A stretch of 64,000 nt of DNA from Gordonia sp. PP30 (GTDB lineage Bacteria; Actinomycetota; Actinomycetes; Mycobacteriales; Mycobacteriaceae): positions 2,294,001 through 2,358,000 of the forward strand of contig NZ_CP095864.1 of the NCBI RefSeq assembly GCF_023100845.1, written 5' to 3'. A program made the position numbers and the translations under genes. Position 1 is the stretch's first letter. Every line of letters begins with the position of its first letter. Below the pieces are notes generated by a model. That model worked only from the letters and a program-made list of their open reading frames with translations, did no database searches and was not told where the DNA came from. This document shows positions 1-9,200 of the stretch, in pieces.

Positions 1-119
1 CGGCGGGCGAGCTGTTCGGCGATGTCGGCCGAGGTGATCTCGACCCCGGCCACCATGCCCTCGATCATCGCGATCAGGGCGGGCCCGTGGGATTCTCCTG
101 CAGTAGTCCAGCGCAACAC
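1..119 (-). CDS. aroC: Chorismate synthase, N-terminal fragment (runs off window)
   Basis: Reading the minus strand from a GTG at 119-117 gives [20 protein letters not shown] and then a continuation to the window edge. This is the characteristic start of chorismate synthase, including the conserved GESHG motif that helps bind FMN and EPSP. The enzyme makes chorismate from EPSP in the cytoplasm, the last step of the shikimate pathway. Only 39 codons are present. aroE lies about 1.4 kb upstream on the same strand, so two shikimate-pathway genes are clustered here, as in M. tuberculosis. The start is set by the family N-terminus, since no strong ribosome-binding site is visible. Confidence 0.93.
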   Translation of the reverse strand, partial: MLRWTTAGESHGPALIAMIEGMVAGVEITSADIAEQLAR

Positions 120-121
120 AA

Positions 122-135
122 GGAACAATTGTTCC
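122..135. promoter_or_regulatory. Perfect 14-bp palindrome resembling a LexA (SOS) box
   Basis: GGAACAATTGTTCC is a perfect palindrome three bases upstream of the aroC GTG, inside the 21-bp gap between the DUF1906 gene and aroC. Its core GAAC-N4-GTTC is the actinobacterial/Gram-positive LexA core, but the outer bases are G/C in place of the consensus C/G. It overlaps the position where an aroC ribosome-binding site would lie. Function is inferred only. Confidence 0.3.
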
Positions 136-140
136 AGAAG

Positions 141-920
141 CTACGTCCACTGCCCGTACTGGGGCTTCAGGATGGTGTTGACGTCCACCGTCACCCCGCC
201 GACCTGCTGCTGGCCGGGGATCTGGTGGAGGTGCGCGGCCGGGTGGAGGTAGCCCTTCGGCGTCCCCCAGTCGTGCTGCCAGAACCACTGCCCGAGCGCC
301 AGCGACGACGCCCACTGGATGGTCTGCGCGTTGCCGTACACGCCGACCCGCCCCGGACCGATCACCGTGTTCCAGGCGAGCAGATACGGGGCGATCTGGG
401 TGACGAACTGAGTGAGCGTCGGATTGTCGTCGATGGAGACGTAGATCGGGGCACCGGCCGGCCCGCCCGCCGCGGTGTGCAGCTGCGCCCCGCGGGCGGC
501 GTGCTTCAGCCCGGCCGGGTAGCCGCCGAGCCAGTCGGCCGTCGCCTCCTTGCCGTACTGATAGTTGGAGACGACGGTCAGCCCGGCCGCGCGCATCCCC
601 GTCGCCTCCGCGGCGGTCAGCGGCTTGCCGGTCATCCACGACTCGCGCGGATCGGACACGTACCGGATCACCCCGGCGTGCCCGGCCGCGCGGACGGCCT
701 GCGGGGACGGGACGCCGACGGCGTAGTCCAGCAGCGTGCCGAGGGTCGTGCCGGCGGGCAGCGAGGGCGGCAACTCCGACGAGCCCGCGGCGAGGTCGGC
801 GAGGCCATCGGCGCGCGCCGGGCCGGACGGCAGCACGACGGCCGCACCCGCACCCGCGATTCCGGCGGCGCACACGGACAGGAAACGGCGGCGGGACACC
901 CCGCGGGCACTGGCGGACAC
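141..920 (-). CDS. Tat-exported DUF1906 (glycoside-hydrolase-like) protein, Rv2525c family
   Basis: This 259-residue protein starts with a twin-arginine signal (SRRRFLSV at about residues 8-15, then a hydrophobic alanine-rich stretch and a likely AxA cleavage site near residue 37). The rest matches the DUF1906/Rv2525c-like domain, a TIM-barrel fold related to GH25 lysozymes. Visible landmarks are the DYAVG start of the barrel, a VIRYVSDP strand and the acidic YVSIDDN strand that carries the putative catalytic residues. In mycobacteria the homologue is exported to the cell envelope and its loss alters cell-wall properties. The GTG start at 920 has a GAGG six bases upstream. Enzymatic activity is not established for the family. 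Confidence 0.85.
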   Translation of the reverse strand: MSASARGVSRRRFLSVCAAGIAGAGAAVVLPSGPARADGLADLAAGSSELPPSLPAGTTLGTLLDYAVGVPSPQAVRAAGHAGVIRYVSDPRESWMTGKPLTAAEATGMRAAGLTVVSNYQYGKEATADWLGGYPAGLKHAARGAQLHTAAGGPAGAPIYVSIDDNPTLTQFVTQIAPYLLAWNTVIGPGRVGVYGNAQTIQWASSLALGQWFWQHDWGTPKGYLHPAAHLHQIPGQQQVGGVTVDVNTILKPQYGQWT

Positions 921-1028
921 GAGAAACCTCGACTCGATCGGCGACGACTACCCCGCCCACCCTAGCCTCAAACCCCACCTGTACCTCTAGTCACTCTAGT
1001 CACAACTCGGCCACGGTGCTTTCCACCC

Positions 1029-1493
1029 TCACGCGGCGGCGACTGCCACGACGAGGGTGGCGGCGACCAGGAGCGGCCCGTGCACGACACGCCGTCGCCG
1101 CACCAGAGCGCACACCGCCACCGTCAGCACCGCGGCCAGGAGCAGCACGGCCAGGGCCGCGAACGACGACCCCGCGAGCACCCCGCACGACGGCGCCAGC
1201 TTCACGTCGCCCCCGCCGCACGATCGGGTGAGGAAGCCCGCCAGGTAGGGCGCGGTCAGCACCAGGGCGGCGAGCGCGGCGGCCGGTGACGACCACGCCT
1301 GTAGCGCCGCGATCAGCAGCAGCGGCAGGGTGAGCCGATTCGGCAGGCGGCCGGTGCGGCGGTCACACTCGGCGGCGGCGATCAGGCCCGCGGCGAGCAG
1401 CCAGGTGAGCAGCATGACACCAGCGTGGACCGTCGCGCCCGGCGCCGGGCGGCACCGTCCACAGGCCGGTACGAGTGGTACCGGGTTGTCCAC
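1029..1493 (-). CDS. A24-type prepilin peptidase-like membrane protein
   Basis: A small, very hydrophobic protein (154 residues from the GTG at 1493, or 128 from the ATG at 1415) with about four membrane segments. It has the two aspartates typical of A24 aspartic prepilin/preflagellin peptidases: one in AAECDRRTGRLPN after the first helix and one in GGGDVKLAP. It lacks the N-terminal methyltransferase domain of full-length PilD. Peptidases of this class cleave leader peptides of type IV pilins or Tad/Flp pilins at the membrane, but no pilin gene is in the window. It begins three bases after the aroE stop, so the two are probably cotranscribed. The start is uncertain: the first 26 residues look unlike a signal or helix, favouring 1415. 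Confidence 0.75.
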   Translation of the reverse strand: MDNPVPLVPACGRCRPAPGATVHAGVMLLTWLLAAGLIAAAECDRRTGRLPNRLTLPLLLIAALQAWSSPAAALAALVLTAPYLAGFLTRSCGGGDVKLAPSCGVLAGSSFAALAVLLLAAVLTVAVCALVRRRRVVHGPLLVAATLVVAVAAA

Positions 1494-1496
1494 AAG

Positions 1497-2330
1497 TCAG
1501 GCGCGCAGGACGGCGGCCATCGCCTCCTTGGGCGCGGGCCGCCCGGTGAACTGCTCGGACTGGCTGTACGCCTGGTTCAGCAGCATGGTGAGCCCGCCGA
1601 CCACGACTCCCCCGGACTCGGTGACCGCCCGCGCCAGCGGGGTCGGCCACGGGTCGTAGATGACGTCGACCAGGCGCGCGGCACCGCGCAGCGACGCGAT
1701 CAGCGGCTCCGCGGCGGGGGCCGGCACGGTGGAGACGACGACGTCCGCGCCCGCGACCGATTCGGCGAGCGCCGGACCGTTCTCGAAACCCACCAGACGA
1801 CACGCCAGACCCAGCCGCCCGGCGAGTTCCACCACGCCCGCGGCGCGCTCCACGCTGCGGGCGACGAGGACGATCCCGGTGAATCCCCAGTCGGCGAGCG
1901 CCGCGACCGTCGGCAGGGCCGTCCCGCCGGCGCCCACCACCACCGCGTGCCGCGCGGCCACCGGGACTCCGGCCTCGGCGAGCGCGCCGGTCATCCCGTC
2001 GACGTCGGTGCAGTCGGCGCGCCACCGGCCGTCGGGCAGCCGGATCAGGGTGTTGGCCGAGCCGATCAGCTCGGCGCGCGCGGTCCGCTCGTCGGCCACC
2101 GCCAGCGCGGCGAACTTGCCCGGCATGGTGACCGAGAAGCCGGTCCACTCCGGTCCGGCGGCGGCCACCCGCGCGGGCAGCTCCTCGGCCGTCGTCTCCA
2201 GGGCGTCGTAGGTCCAGCCGTCCAGGCCCAGCGCGGCGAACGCGGCGCGATGCAGGTCCGGCGACCGCGAATGCCCGACCGGCGAGCCGAGCACCGCGGC
2301 CTTGCGCGGGCCGCCGTCCATCAGCTGCAT
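1497..2330 (-). CDS. aroE: Shikimate 5-dehydrogenase
   Basis: This 277-residue enzyme reduces 3-dehydroshikimate to shikimate with NADPH. The N-terminal substrate domain has HSRSP (shikimate-binding serines), GFSVTMPGK with the catalytic lysine, and GSANTL. The catalytic aspartate is in TDVDG. The Rossmann domain follows with GAGGTA, and the C-terminal GLTMLLNQA closes the active site. The start overlaps the end of mltG by ten bases; a second ATG three codons in (2321) abuts the mltG stop as TGATGG and may be the real one. Translational coupling to mltG is likely either way. Confidence 0.95.
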   Translation of the reverse strand: MQLMDGGPRKAAVLGSPVGHSRSPDLHRAAFAALGLDGWTYDALETTAEELPARVAAAGPEWTGFSVTMPGKFAALAVADERTARAELIGSANTLIRLPDGRWRADCTDVDGMTGALAEAGVPVAARHAVVVGAGGTALPTVAALADWGFTGIVLVARSVERAAGVVELAGRLGLACRLVGFENGPALAESVAGADVVVSTVPAPAAEPLIASLRGAARLVDVIYDPWPTPLARAVTESGGVVVGGLTMLLNQAYSQSEQFTGRPAPKEAMAAVLRA

Positions 2331-4150
2331 CCGGTGGTGATGAACTTGTTCTTGCAGGCGACCTCGGTGTTCTTCTTGTGCTGGGCGAAGGTCTTCGCGA
2401 ACAGCGTGGTGCCGTCCTTGTCGACGGTCACGAAATAGACCCAGTCACCCACGGCCGGGTGTTCGACGGCGTGCAGCGCCTTCTCGCCGACCGCACCGAT
2501 CGGCGTCACCGGAAGGCCTTCCTTCTGGTAGGTGTTCCACTCGGTCTTGTCGGTGTAGGTCTCACCGTGCACGTCGATGTTGGTCACCGCCGCGGTGTAG
2601 TTGGCGGTGGAGTCCATCTCGAGCTTCTGGCCCTTGTCGAGCCGGTTCAGGATCACCCGGGCCGCCTTGGCGTAGTCGTCGTCGTGCTTCACCTCGCGCT
2701 CGATGATGGAGGCGACGACGAGGGCGTCGTACGGCATCAGTCCGGAGTCGTTCTGGCTGGTCAGGCCCCAGCTCTCGAACCGGGTCACGCTCCTGGTGAT
2801 CAGGCTGCGCAGCAGTTCCTTCGCATCCATCCGGGGATCGATGTCCTCCCACGACCCGGACGCGATCAGGCCCTCGATCCGGCGGTGATCGCCGGTCAGT
2901 TTCTGCACGGCCGGTGCCGCCCACGACGGGACGCCGAGGTCGGCCACCGACGACTGCGCCGCGGCGTGCTGCAACTGCTCCACCGTGACGCCGTAGGTCT
3001 TGCCGTCGGCCTGGACCGAGGTCGCCTCGGCCAGCATCTCGAAGATGCCCGGCGTGGTCTTCCCGTCGATGCCCTTCTTGGAGTCGAGCTGCAGCCCCTC
3101 CGGGATCACCAGGCTGCCGACCCGGTAGGTGTCGTTCTCGTCGGTCAGCATCGATACCGCGGTGGCCGCCGAGATCTTGGTGGGCAGCTTGTAGAAGCCC
3201 GCCTTGAGGGAGCGGCTGCCCGCGGCGTCGATGAACGCCCGCTTGCTGCCGACCACGTCGTCGTCGGCGAGGATCTTCCCGATCTCGCGCACCGAGGCCT
3301 GTTCCGGGATCTGCACCAGCGTGGGGGAACCGCCCGTGGTGGAGCTGAAGTTCTTGTGCGAGTCGAACACGCCGAGATGTTTGAGGCCGAGCAGACCGAC
3401 GACGAGCACGACGATCGCCACCGCCAGCACCGCGAACAGCGCCTTGCGGTGCGAACGCCGCTCCGGCATCCCGCCCTCGACGACCGGCAGGTCACCGGTC
3501 GGCGGCTCGCCGGATCCACCGGCGGACGGGGCCGGAGCCGGGGCGGTCTCGGCGTGACCGTCGAGGATGTCGAACGATCCGGTCACCGGTGCGGCGTGGG
3601 CCGCGGGCGCCGCGACCGGGGCGGTCGGGGCGGCGAGCGCGAACGCCGCGGTGTTCAGCTCGGCCGGGTCGAGCGCCGGGACGTGCGGGTCGGTCGCGGT
3701 GAAGTCCGCGGGCGAGCCGGCCCGCGACGACGGCATCGCCGCGGTGTCCGCGTCGGCCACCGGAGCGGGAGCGGCCGGCACGGTCGGCGCCTCCGGAACC
3801 GGCGCGGTGACGGGGGCCACCGGCGCGGCCGGTTCCGGCAGCGGAGTCGGCGGCACGGCGGCCCGGTGCCGGACCTGCGGCGGCTCGGCGGACCACGACG
3901 GCTCGACGAAGCGCTTCTCGATCGCGGGCGAGGGCACCTCGGCCTGCGCGTACCGGATCTCCAGATACGGGTTGGCCGAGCGTTCCGGCCGCCGGTACTC
4001 GACGGTCGGATCGGGCAGGCCGGGATCGGTGCGGACGATCGGGATGCTGCCGGTCGTCGTCGGGTCGCCGGGTGCGCGGCGGCGCCGGTGCCGGGTCCGT
4101 GGCTCTTGCTCTTCAGTCACTCGCGCCTCGTCCTTCGCTGCGTCGGGCAT
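2321..4150 (-). CDS. mltG: Endolytic murein transglycosylase MltG (YceG)
   Basis: MltG cuts nascent glycan strands at the outer face of the membrane and is thought to set glycan chain length. From the ATG at 4150 the protein has 609 residues: a long Pro/Ala-rich cytoplasmic N-terminus, one membrane helix at about 237-257 and an extracytoplasmic YceG domain. The catalytic glutamate lies in ASIIERE near residue 484. The chosen ATG has AAGGA seven bases upstream and overlaps the 3' end of ruvX by 38 bases. A GTG at 4120, overlapping the ruvX stop as GTGACTGA, is an alternative. The proline-rich cytoplasmic extension is typical of mycolata homologues and may be an interaction region (inference). 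Confidence 0.93.
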   Translation of the reverse strand: MPDAAKDEARVTEEQEPRTRHRRRRAPGDPTTTGSIPIVRTDPGLPDPTVEYRRPERSANPYLEIRYAQAEVPSPAIEKRFVEPSWSAEPPQVRHRAAVPPTPLPEPAAPVAPVTAPVPEAPTVPAAPAPVADADTAAMPSSRAGSPADFTATDPHVPALDPAELNTAAFALAAPTAPVAAPAAHAAPVTGSFDILDGHAETAPAPAPSAGGSGEPPTGDLPVVEGGMPERRSHRKALFAVLAVAIVVLVVGLLGLKHLGVFDSHKNFSSTTGGSPTLVQIPEQASVREIGKILADDDVVGSKRAFIDAAGSRSLKAGFYKLPTKISAATAVSMLTDENDTYRVGSLVIPEGLQLDSKKGIDGKTTPGIFEMLAEATSVQADGKTYGVTVEQLQHAAAQSSVADLGVPSWAAPAVQKLTGDHRRIEGLIASGSWEDIDPRMDAKELLRSLITRSVTRFESWGLTSQNDSGLMPYDALVVASIIEREVKHDDDYAKAARVILNRLDKGQKLEMDSTANYTAAVTNIDVHGETYTDKTEWNTYQKEGLPVTPIGAVGEKALHAVEHPAVGDWVYFVTVDKDGTTLFAKTFAQHKKNTEVACKNKFITTGCS

Positions 4151-4565
4151 CCAGCCATCCTTGAAGAATAGCCACAGCGGCCGCTTGATCGATGACGGCG
4201 CGCGCGGCCTTTCCCTTGCGTCCACTTGCGCGCAAGGCACCGGCCGCGGTCACCGTGGTGAGTCGTTCGTCGTGGTAGACGACGGGCACCGGGGCGATCG
4301 CCGCCGCCACCTGGCCGCCGAAGTCACGGGCCGCGGCCACCGCCGCGCCCTCGGTGTTGCGCAGCGTGCGGGGCAGGCCCACCACCACCTCGACCACTTC
4401 GTATTCGTCGGCCAGCGCGGCGACGCGCCGCACATCGGCGTCGTCGGCGGTGCGCTGGACGGTCTCCACCGGGGTCGCCAGGATCCCGTCGGGATCGCAG
4501 CTGGCCACGCCGACGCGGACGCTCCCGACATCGATGCCGAGGCGCCGTCCTCGCGGTGAGATCAC
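4113..4565 (-). CDS. ruvX: RuvX/YqgF pre-16S rRNA nuclease
   Basis: A 150-residue RNase H-fold protein. The family matures the 5' end of 16S rRNA and was formerly called a putative Holliday junction resolvase. The acidic active site is visible: [12 protein letters not shown] (first Asp), [12 protein letters not shown] (Glu) and DQAAAVAIL (last Asp). Length is normal for the family. Its ATG overlaps the alaS stop as ATGA and its end overlaps mltG, so alaS-ruvX-mltG-aroE form one coupled operon, a very common actinobacterial arrangement. Confidence 0.95.
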   Translation of the reverse strand: MISPRGRRLGIDVGSVRVGVASCDPDGILATPVETVQRTADDADVRRVAALADEYEVVEVVVGLPRTLRNTEGAAVAAARDFGGQVAAAIAPVPVVYHDERLTTVTAAGALRASGRKGKAARAVIDQAAAVAILQGWLDARRSEGRGASD

Positions 4566-7228
4566 GACTCGCCGACGACCTCTCGCACGCGACGCAACGC
4601 GGCGTCGATGCCCTCGGCATCGGTGCCGGAGCCCTGCGCCAGGTCCGGCTTGCCGCCGCCGCGGCCGGACACCAGCGGAGCGATCTCCCGGACCAGGTCA
4701 CCGGCCTTGCGTCCGGCGGCCCGCGCGGCCTCGGTGGTCGCCACCACGAACGGCACCTTGCCGCCGGCCGCCGCGAACAGCACGACCACGGCGTCACGAT
4801 CGGCGACCTTGCCGCGCAGTTCGGTGGCCAGCGCGCGCAGGCCGTTCGCGTCGACGCCGTCGCCCACCCGGCCGGCCACCACGAGGGTGCCGCCGACGGT
4901 CTCGGCGTCGTCGATCAGTCCGCCGACGGCCGCGCGGGCCTGCTCGGCGCGGACGGCGTCGAGCGCCTTCTCGGCGTCCTTGAGCCTGGTCACCAGCTGC
5001 TCGACGCGGTCGGGCACCTGCTCGGACGGCACCTTCAGCGAACTCGCGAGGCCGGCCAGCAGGGCGCGTTCCCGCGAGAGGTAGCGGAACGAGTCCATGC
5101 CGACGTACGCCTCGACGCGGCGGACACCGGAACCCACCGAACCCTCACCGATCACGGTGACCGGGCCGACCTGCGCCGAACTGCCGACGTGCGTACCACC
5201 GCACAGCTCCATCGAGAACGGTCCGCCGATCTCGACCACGCGGACCTCGTCGCCGTAGTTCTCGCCGAACAGCGCCATCGCACCCATCGCCTTGGCCGAG
5301 GCGAGATCGGTCTCGAAGGTGTTGACGGTGTAGTTGGCCTCGACGGCCTCGTTGCTGATGCGCTCGATCTCGGTGCGCTGAGCCTCGCTCAGCGGCTCGG
5401 ACGAGTGGAAGTCGAACCGCAGGTAGCCGGGCCGGTTCAGCGATCCCGCCTGCGTCGCGGTGGGTCCGAGGACCTCGCGCAGCGCGGCATGCACCAGATG
5501 CGTGCCGGAGTGGCCCTGCGTGGCACCGTGCCGCCAGGACGGATCGACGGCCGCGAGCACCTCGTCGCCCTCGACGATCTCGCCCTCCTGGACCGTGACG
5601 CGGTGCAGCCAGACCAGCTTGGACAGCTTCTGCACGTCGGTCACGGTCAGCCGGGCGCCCGACGAGGTGGTGATGGTGCCGGTGTCGGCCATCTGACCGC
5701 CGGACTCGGCGTACAGCGGCGACCGGTCCAGGATCAGTTCCAGCTCCGTGCCCGGCGTCGCCGAGACCACCCGCTCGCCGCCGGCGACCATGCCGATCAC
5801 GCGCGCCTGGGACACCAGCTCATCGAAGCCGGTGAACTCGGTCGGCCCCCGATCCAGGAACTCGCGGTACACCGAGAGATCGGCGTGCCCGGACTTGCGG
5901 GCGGTGGCATCGGCCTTGGCGCGGGTGCGCTGGGCCGCCATCAGCTCGGCGAAGCCCTCGCGGTCCACCTCGAGGCCCGCCTCGGACGCCATCTCCAGCG
6001 TGAGATCGATCGGGAAACCGTACGTGTCGTGCAGGACGAAGGCATCGTCACCGCTGATCCGGCTGCGGCCGGACTTCTTGGTCGACGCCGCGGCGTCGGC
6101 GAAGAGCTTGGAACCGGAGGCCAGGGTCTTGCCGAACGACGACTCCTCGGCGACCGCGACGGTCAGGATGTGCTCGCGCTGCTCGGCCAGCTCCGGGTAC
6201 GACGGGCTCATCAGCTCGATCACCCGCTCGACGATGCGGCCCATCGTGGGCTCGCTCGCGCCGAGCAGGCGCATGGACCGCACCACGCGTCGAAGCAGCC
6301 GCCGGAGCACGTAGCCGCGGCCGTCGTTGCCGGGCACCACACCGTCGCCGATCAGCATGACGGCGGTACGCGAATGGTCGGCGATCACCCGGAAGCGGAC
6401 GTCGTCCTCGTGATCGCCGGTACCGTAGCCGCGGCCGGTCAGCTCCGACGCCAGGTCGATCACCGGCTTGAGCAGGTCGGTCTCGTAGACGTTGTCGACG
6501 CCTTGCAGCAGGCAGGCGACGCGTTCGATGCCCATGCCGGTGTCGATGTTCTTCTTCGGCAGCGGGCCGAGGATCTCGTAGCCCTCCTTGCCGCCGCCCT
6601 CACCGCGGATGTTCTGCATGAACACGAGATTCCAGATCTCGATGTAGCGGTCCTCGTCGGCCTCCGGGCCGCCCTCGATGCCGTACTCCGGGCCGCGGTC
6701 GTAGAAGATCTCCGAGCACGGGCCGCACGGGCCGGGCACGCCCATCGACCAGTAGTTGTCCTTGAGTCCGCGGCGCTGGATACGCTCGGCCGGGACGCCG
6801 ATCACGTCGCGCCAGATGGCCTCGGCCTCGTCGTCGTCGAGGTAGACCGTCGGCCAGAGCTTCTGCGGGTCGATGCCGTAGCCGCCCTCGTCGACCGGGT
6901 CGGTCAGCAGCGACCAGGCGAATTCGATGGCCTCGCGCTTGAAGTAGTCGCCGAAGCTGAAATTGCCCGCCATCTGGAAGAAGGTGTTGTGGCGGGTGGT
7001 GATGCCCACCTCTTCGATGTCGAGGGTGCGCACGCACTTCTGCACGCTGGTGGCGCGGGCGAACGGTGGCGTCTGGTCGCCGAGGAAGTAGGGCTTGAAC
7101 GGCACCATCCCGGCGTTCACGAACAGCAGGTTCGGATCGTCGAGGATCAGCGAGGCGCTGGGCACCTCGGTATGTCCGGCCCGGATGAAGTGATCCAGGA
7201 AGCGCTTCCGGATTTCATGCGTCTGCAC
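4562..7228 (-). CDS. alaS: Alanyl-tRNA synthetase
   Basis: This 888-residue enzyme charges tRNA-Ala. It contains the class II catalytic core (start [25 protein letters not shown] in motif 3), the editing domain with the zinc-binding pair GHSGTHLVH and CGGTHV, and a C-terminal DHHA1/C-Ala domain ending with the glycine-rich [14 protein letters not shown]. The length is typical and no key motif is missing. It heads the alaS-ruvX-mltG-aroE operon and diverges from the OsmC-like gene; the promoter must lie in the 80 bases between them. Confidence 0.98.
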   Translation of the reverse strand: MQTHEIRKRFLDHFIRAGHTEVPSASLILDDPNLLFVNAGMVPFKPYFLGDQTPPFARATSVQKCVRTLDIEEVGITTRHNTFFQMAGNFSFGDYFKREAIEFAWSLLTDPVDEGGYGIDPQKLWPTVYLDDDEAEAIWRDVIGVPAERIQRRGLKDNYWSMGVPGPCGPCSEIFYDRGPEYGIEGGPEADEDRYIEIWNLVFMQNIRGEGGGKEGYEILGPLPKKNIDTGMGIERVACLLQGVDNVYETDLLKPVIDLASELTGRGYGTGDHEDDVRFRVIADHSRTAVMLIGDGVVPGNDGRGYVLRRLLRRVVRSMRLLGASEPTMGRIVERVIELMSPSYPELAEQREHILTVAVAEESSFGKTLASGSKLFADAAASTKKSGRSRISGDDAFVLHDTYGFPIDLTLEMASEAGLEVDREGFAELMAAQRTRAKADATARKSGHADLSVYREFLDRGPTEFTGFDELVSQARVIGMVAGGERVVSATPGTELELILDRSPLYAESGGQMADTGTITTSSGARLTVTDVQKLSKLVWLHRVTVQEGEIVEGDEVLAAVDPSWRHGATQGHSGTHLVHAALREVLGPTATQAGSLNRPGYLRFDFHSSEPLSEAQRTEIERISNEAVEANYTVNTFETDLASAKAMGAMALFGENYGDEVRVVEIGGPFSMELCGGTHVGSSAQVGPVTVIGEGSVGSGVRRVEAYVGMDSFRYLSRERALLAGLASSLKVPSEQVPDRVEQLVTRLKDAEKALDAVRAEQARAAVGGLIDDAETVGGTLVVAGRVGDGVDANGLRALATELRGKVADRDAVVVLFAAAGGKVPFVVATTEAARAAGRKAGDLVREIAPLVSGRGGGKPDLAQGSGTDAEGIDAALRRVREVVGES

Positions 7229-7308
7229 TGCGGTGTCGTCCTCAGAATGTCGGCTGGTACGGCTGTTGCGACTCTCCAGCCTACCGTCGTCTCTGTCAGA
7301 CTCGACCC

Positions 7309-7788
7309 ATGGGACCCGAACACCGCTACGCGCTGACCGCCACCTGGCTCGGGAATCGCGGATCCGGCACCTCCGGCTACCGCGACTACGACCGCACCGT
7401 GCGCCTGGAGTCGGCCGGCCGGCTGGACCTGGTCGTCTCGGCGGACCCGTCGTTCCGCGGCGACGCCGGGCGCTGGAACCCGGAGGACATGCTGCTGGCC
7501 GCCCTGGCCGAGTGCCACCTGCTCTCCTACCTCCACGCCTGCGTGGCTCGCGGGGTGGTGGTGACCTCGTACACCGACGACGCGACGGCGGTGATGCGCA
7601 CCGAGGGCAACGGCGGCCGGTTCACCTCCGCGACGCTGCGGCCACGGGTCGTCGTCGCCGAGGAGTCGATGATCGACGACGCCCTCGCCGCCCACGACGA
7701 CGCGCACGAATGGTGCTTCATCGCGAATTCGGTGAACTTCCCGGTTCACCATTCGGCGACGGTCACCGCTTCGCCGGCCCCTTCGTGA
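7309..7788 (+). CDS. OsmC/Ohr-family protein
   Basis: A 159-residue OsmC-fold protein. Family members reduce organic hydroperoxides with two cysteines, using lipoyl or small-thiol reductants. The central helix carries [23 protein letters not shown] and the C-terminal strand has HEWCFIANS, giving the expected cysteine pair. The N-terminal YALTATW and [11 protein letters not shown] resemble the YhfA/OsmC branch more than classical Ohr. A CAGACT box six bases before the ATG may be a -10 element for a leaderless transcript. Its 3' end overlaps the convergent rarA gene by 26 bases. The substrate cannot be deduced. Confidence 0.85.
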   Translation: MGPEHRYALTATWLGNRGSGTSGYRDYDRTVRLESAGRLDLVVSADPSFRGDAGRWNPEDMLLAALAECHLLSYLHACVARGVVVTSYTDDATAVMRTEGNGGRFTSATLRPRVVVAEESMIDDALAAHDDAHEWCFIANSVNFPVHHSATVTASPAPS

Positions 7789-9193
7789 TTCTGCGCACGA
7801 TGCTGCGCAGACGCGTCACTCGCGGCCCGAGTTCACGCTCGAAGCCGTGCTCGCTGGGGTGGTAGTAGTCCCGGCCGACCAGCGGATCCGGTGGATACTG
7901 CTGGGCGACGACCCCGCCCGGATACTCGTGCGGGTACCGGTAGCCGACGGCGCTGCCCAGCGCTTCGGCACCGGCGTAGTGGCCGTCCCGCAGGTGCGGC
8001 GGCACGTTTCCGATGCGCCCGGCCGAGACATCGGCCATCGACTCGCTCATCGCCTTCACCACGCCCGCGGACTTGGGCGCGGTCGCCAGGTGAATGGTGG
8101 CCTGGGTCAGAGCGAGCCGGGCCTCGGGCATGCCGACCAGCTGCACCACCTGCGCGGCGGCCACCGCGGACTGCAGCGCGGTCGGGTCGGCCATCCCGAT
8201 GTCCTCGCTGGCGTGGATCATCAGGCGCCGCGCGATGAACCGCGGGTCCTCCCCCGCCGCGATCATCCGCGCCAGATAGTGCAGCGCCGCGTCGACGTCG
8301 GACCCGCGGATCGACTTGATGAACGCGCTGATCACGTCGTAGTGCTGGTCGCCGTCGCGGTCGTACCGGACGGCGGCGCGGTCGATCGCCGCCTCGACGT
8401 CGGACACCTCGATGGTCAGCACCCGGTGCTCGGCGCCGTCGGCGCCGTCGGAGTCCACGCCGGCGTCGCGGACGACGCCGTCGGCGGTGGCCTCCAGCGC
8501 GGTGAGGGCGCGGCGCGCATCGCCGCCGGCCACCGCGATCAGGTGGTCGAGCGCCTCGTCGGTCAGCTCGACGCCGCCGGCCAGCCCGCGCGGGCTGGCG
8601 ATGGCCCGGGCCACGACGGCGGCGATGTCGTCGTCGGTCAGCGAGCGCAGTTGCAGCACCAGCGACCGTGACAGCAGCGGGGCGACCACCGAGAACGACG
8701 GGTTCTCGGTGGTGGCGGCCACCAGCAGCACGATGCGGTTCTCCACGGCGTCGAGCAGCGCGTCCTGCTGTGTCTTGGAGAAGCGGTGGACCTCGTCGAT
8801 GAACAGCACCGTCTGTTCGCCGTGGGCCAGGCGGCGGCGGGCGAGGTCGATCACCGTCCGCACTTCCTTGACCCCGGCCGACAGCGCGGAGAGCGCCTCG
8901 AACCGGCCGCCGGTGGCGCGGCTGATCAGCGATGCCATCGTGGTCTTGCCGGTGCCGGGCGGGCCGTAGAGCAGCACGGACGACGCCCCCGAGCCCTCGA
9001 TCAGCCGGCGCAGCGGTGCGCGTTCGCCGAGCAGATGCTGCTGGCCGACGATCTCCTCGAGTGTCTCCGGCCGCATCCGGACGGCGAGCGGGGCCTGCGG
9101 GCGGCGCGCCCCGGCGGGCGTGGCCGGTCCCCCGCCGGCGGCCGGCCGCGGCGGGTCGGCCGGATCCGCGAAGAGCCCAGGATCGTCGGTCAT
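7763..9193 (-). CDS. rarA: RarA/MgsA replication-associated AAA+ ATPase
   Basis: A 476-residue AAA+ ATPase related to clamp-loader subunits and eukaryotic WRNIP1, acting at stalled replication forks. It has Walker [10 protein letters not shown], Walker [10 protein letters not shown], sensor 1 (AATTENPSF) and the C-terminal MgsA domain with HPSEHG near the end. The N-terminal PxxP-rich stretch before [14 protein letters not shown] is family-typical and precedes the AAA+ domain. It starts eight bases after the kinase-like gene, in an aspS-kinase-rarA operon. Confidence 0.95.
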   Translation of the reverse strand: MTDDPGLFADPADPPRPAAGGGPATPAGARRPQAPLAVRMRPETLEEIVGQQHLLGERAPLRRLIEGSGASSVLLYGPPGTGKTTMASLISRATGGRFEALSALSAGVKEVRTVIDLARRRLAHGEQTVLFIDEVHRFSKTQQDALLDAVENRIVLLVAATTENPSFSVVAPLLSRSLVLQLRSLTDDDIAAVVARAIASPRGLAGGVELTDEALDHLIAVAGGDARRALTALEATADGVVRDAGVDSDGADGAEHRVLTIEVSDVEAAIDRAAVRYDRDGDQHYDVISAFIKSIRGSDVDAALHYLARMIAAGEDPRFIARRLMIHASEDIGMADPTALQSAVAAAQVVQLVGMPEARLALTQATIHLATAPKSAGVVKAMSESMADVSAGRIGNVPPHLRDGHYAGAEALGSAVGYRYPHEYPGGVVAQQYPPDPLVGRDYYHPSEHGFERELGPRVTRLRSIVRRITKGPAKR

Positions 9194-9200
9194 CGGGTGG

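Noticed and set aside
2378-4171. 597-codon plus-strand frame opposite mltG
   Set aside because: Antisense shadow of mltG with a repetitive Arg/Gly/Val composition and no recognisable domain.
4556-7336. 926-codon open frame on the plus strand opposite alaS
   Set aside because: It is the antisense frame of alaS. Its translation is Arg/Gly/His/Val-rich with no family motifs, as expected for a mirror frame in very GC-rich DNA.
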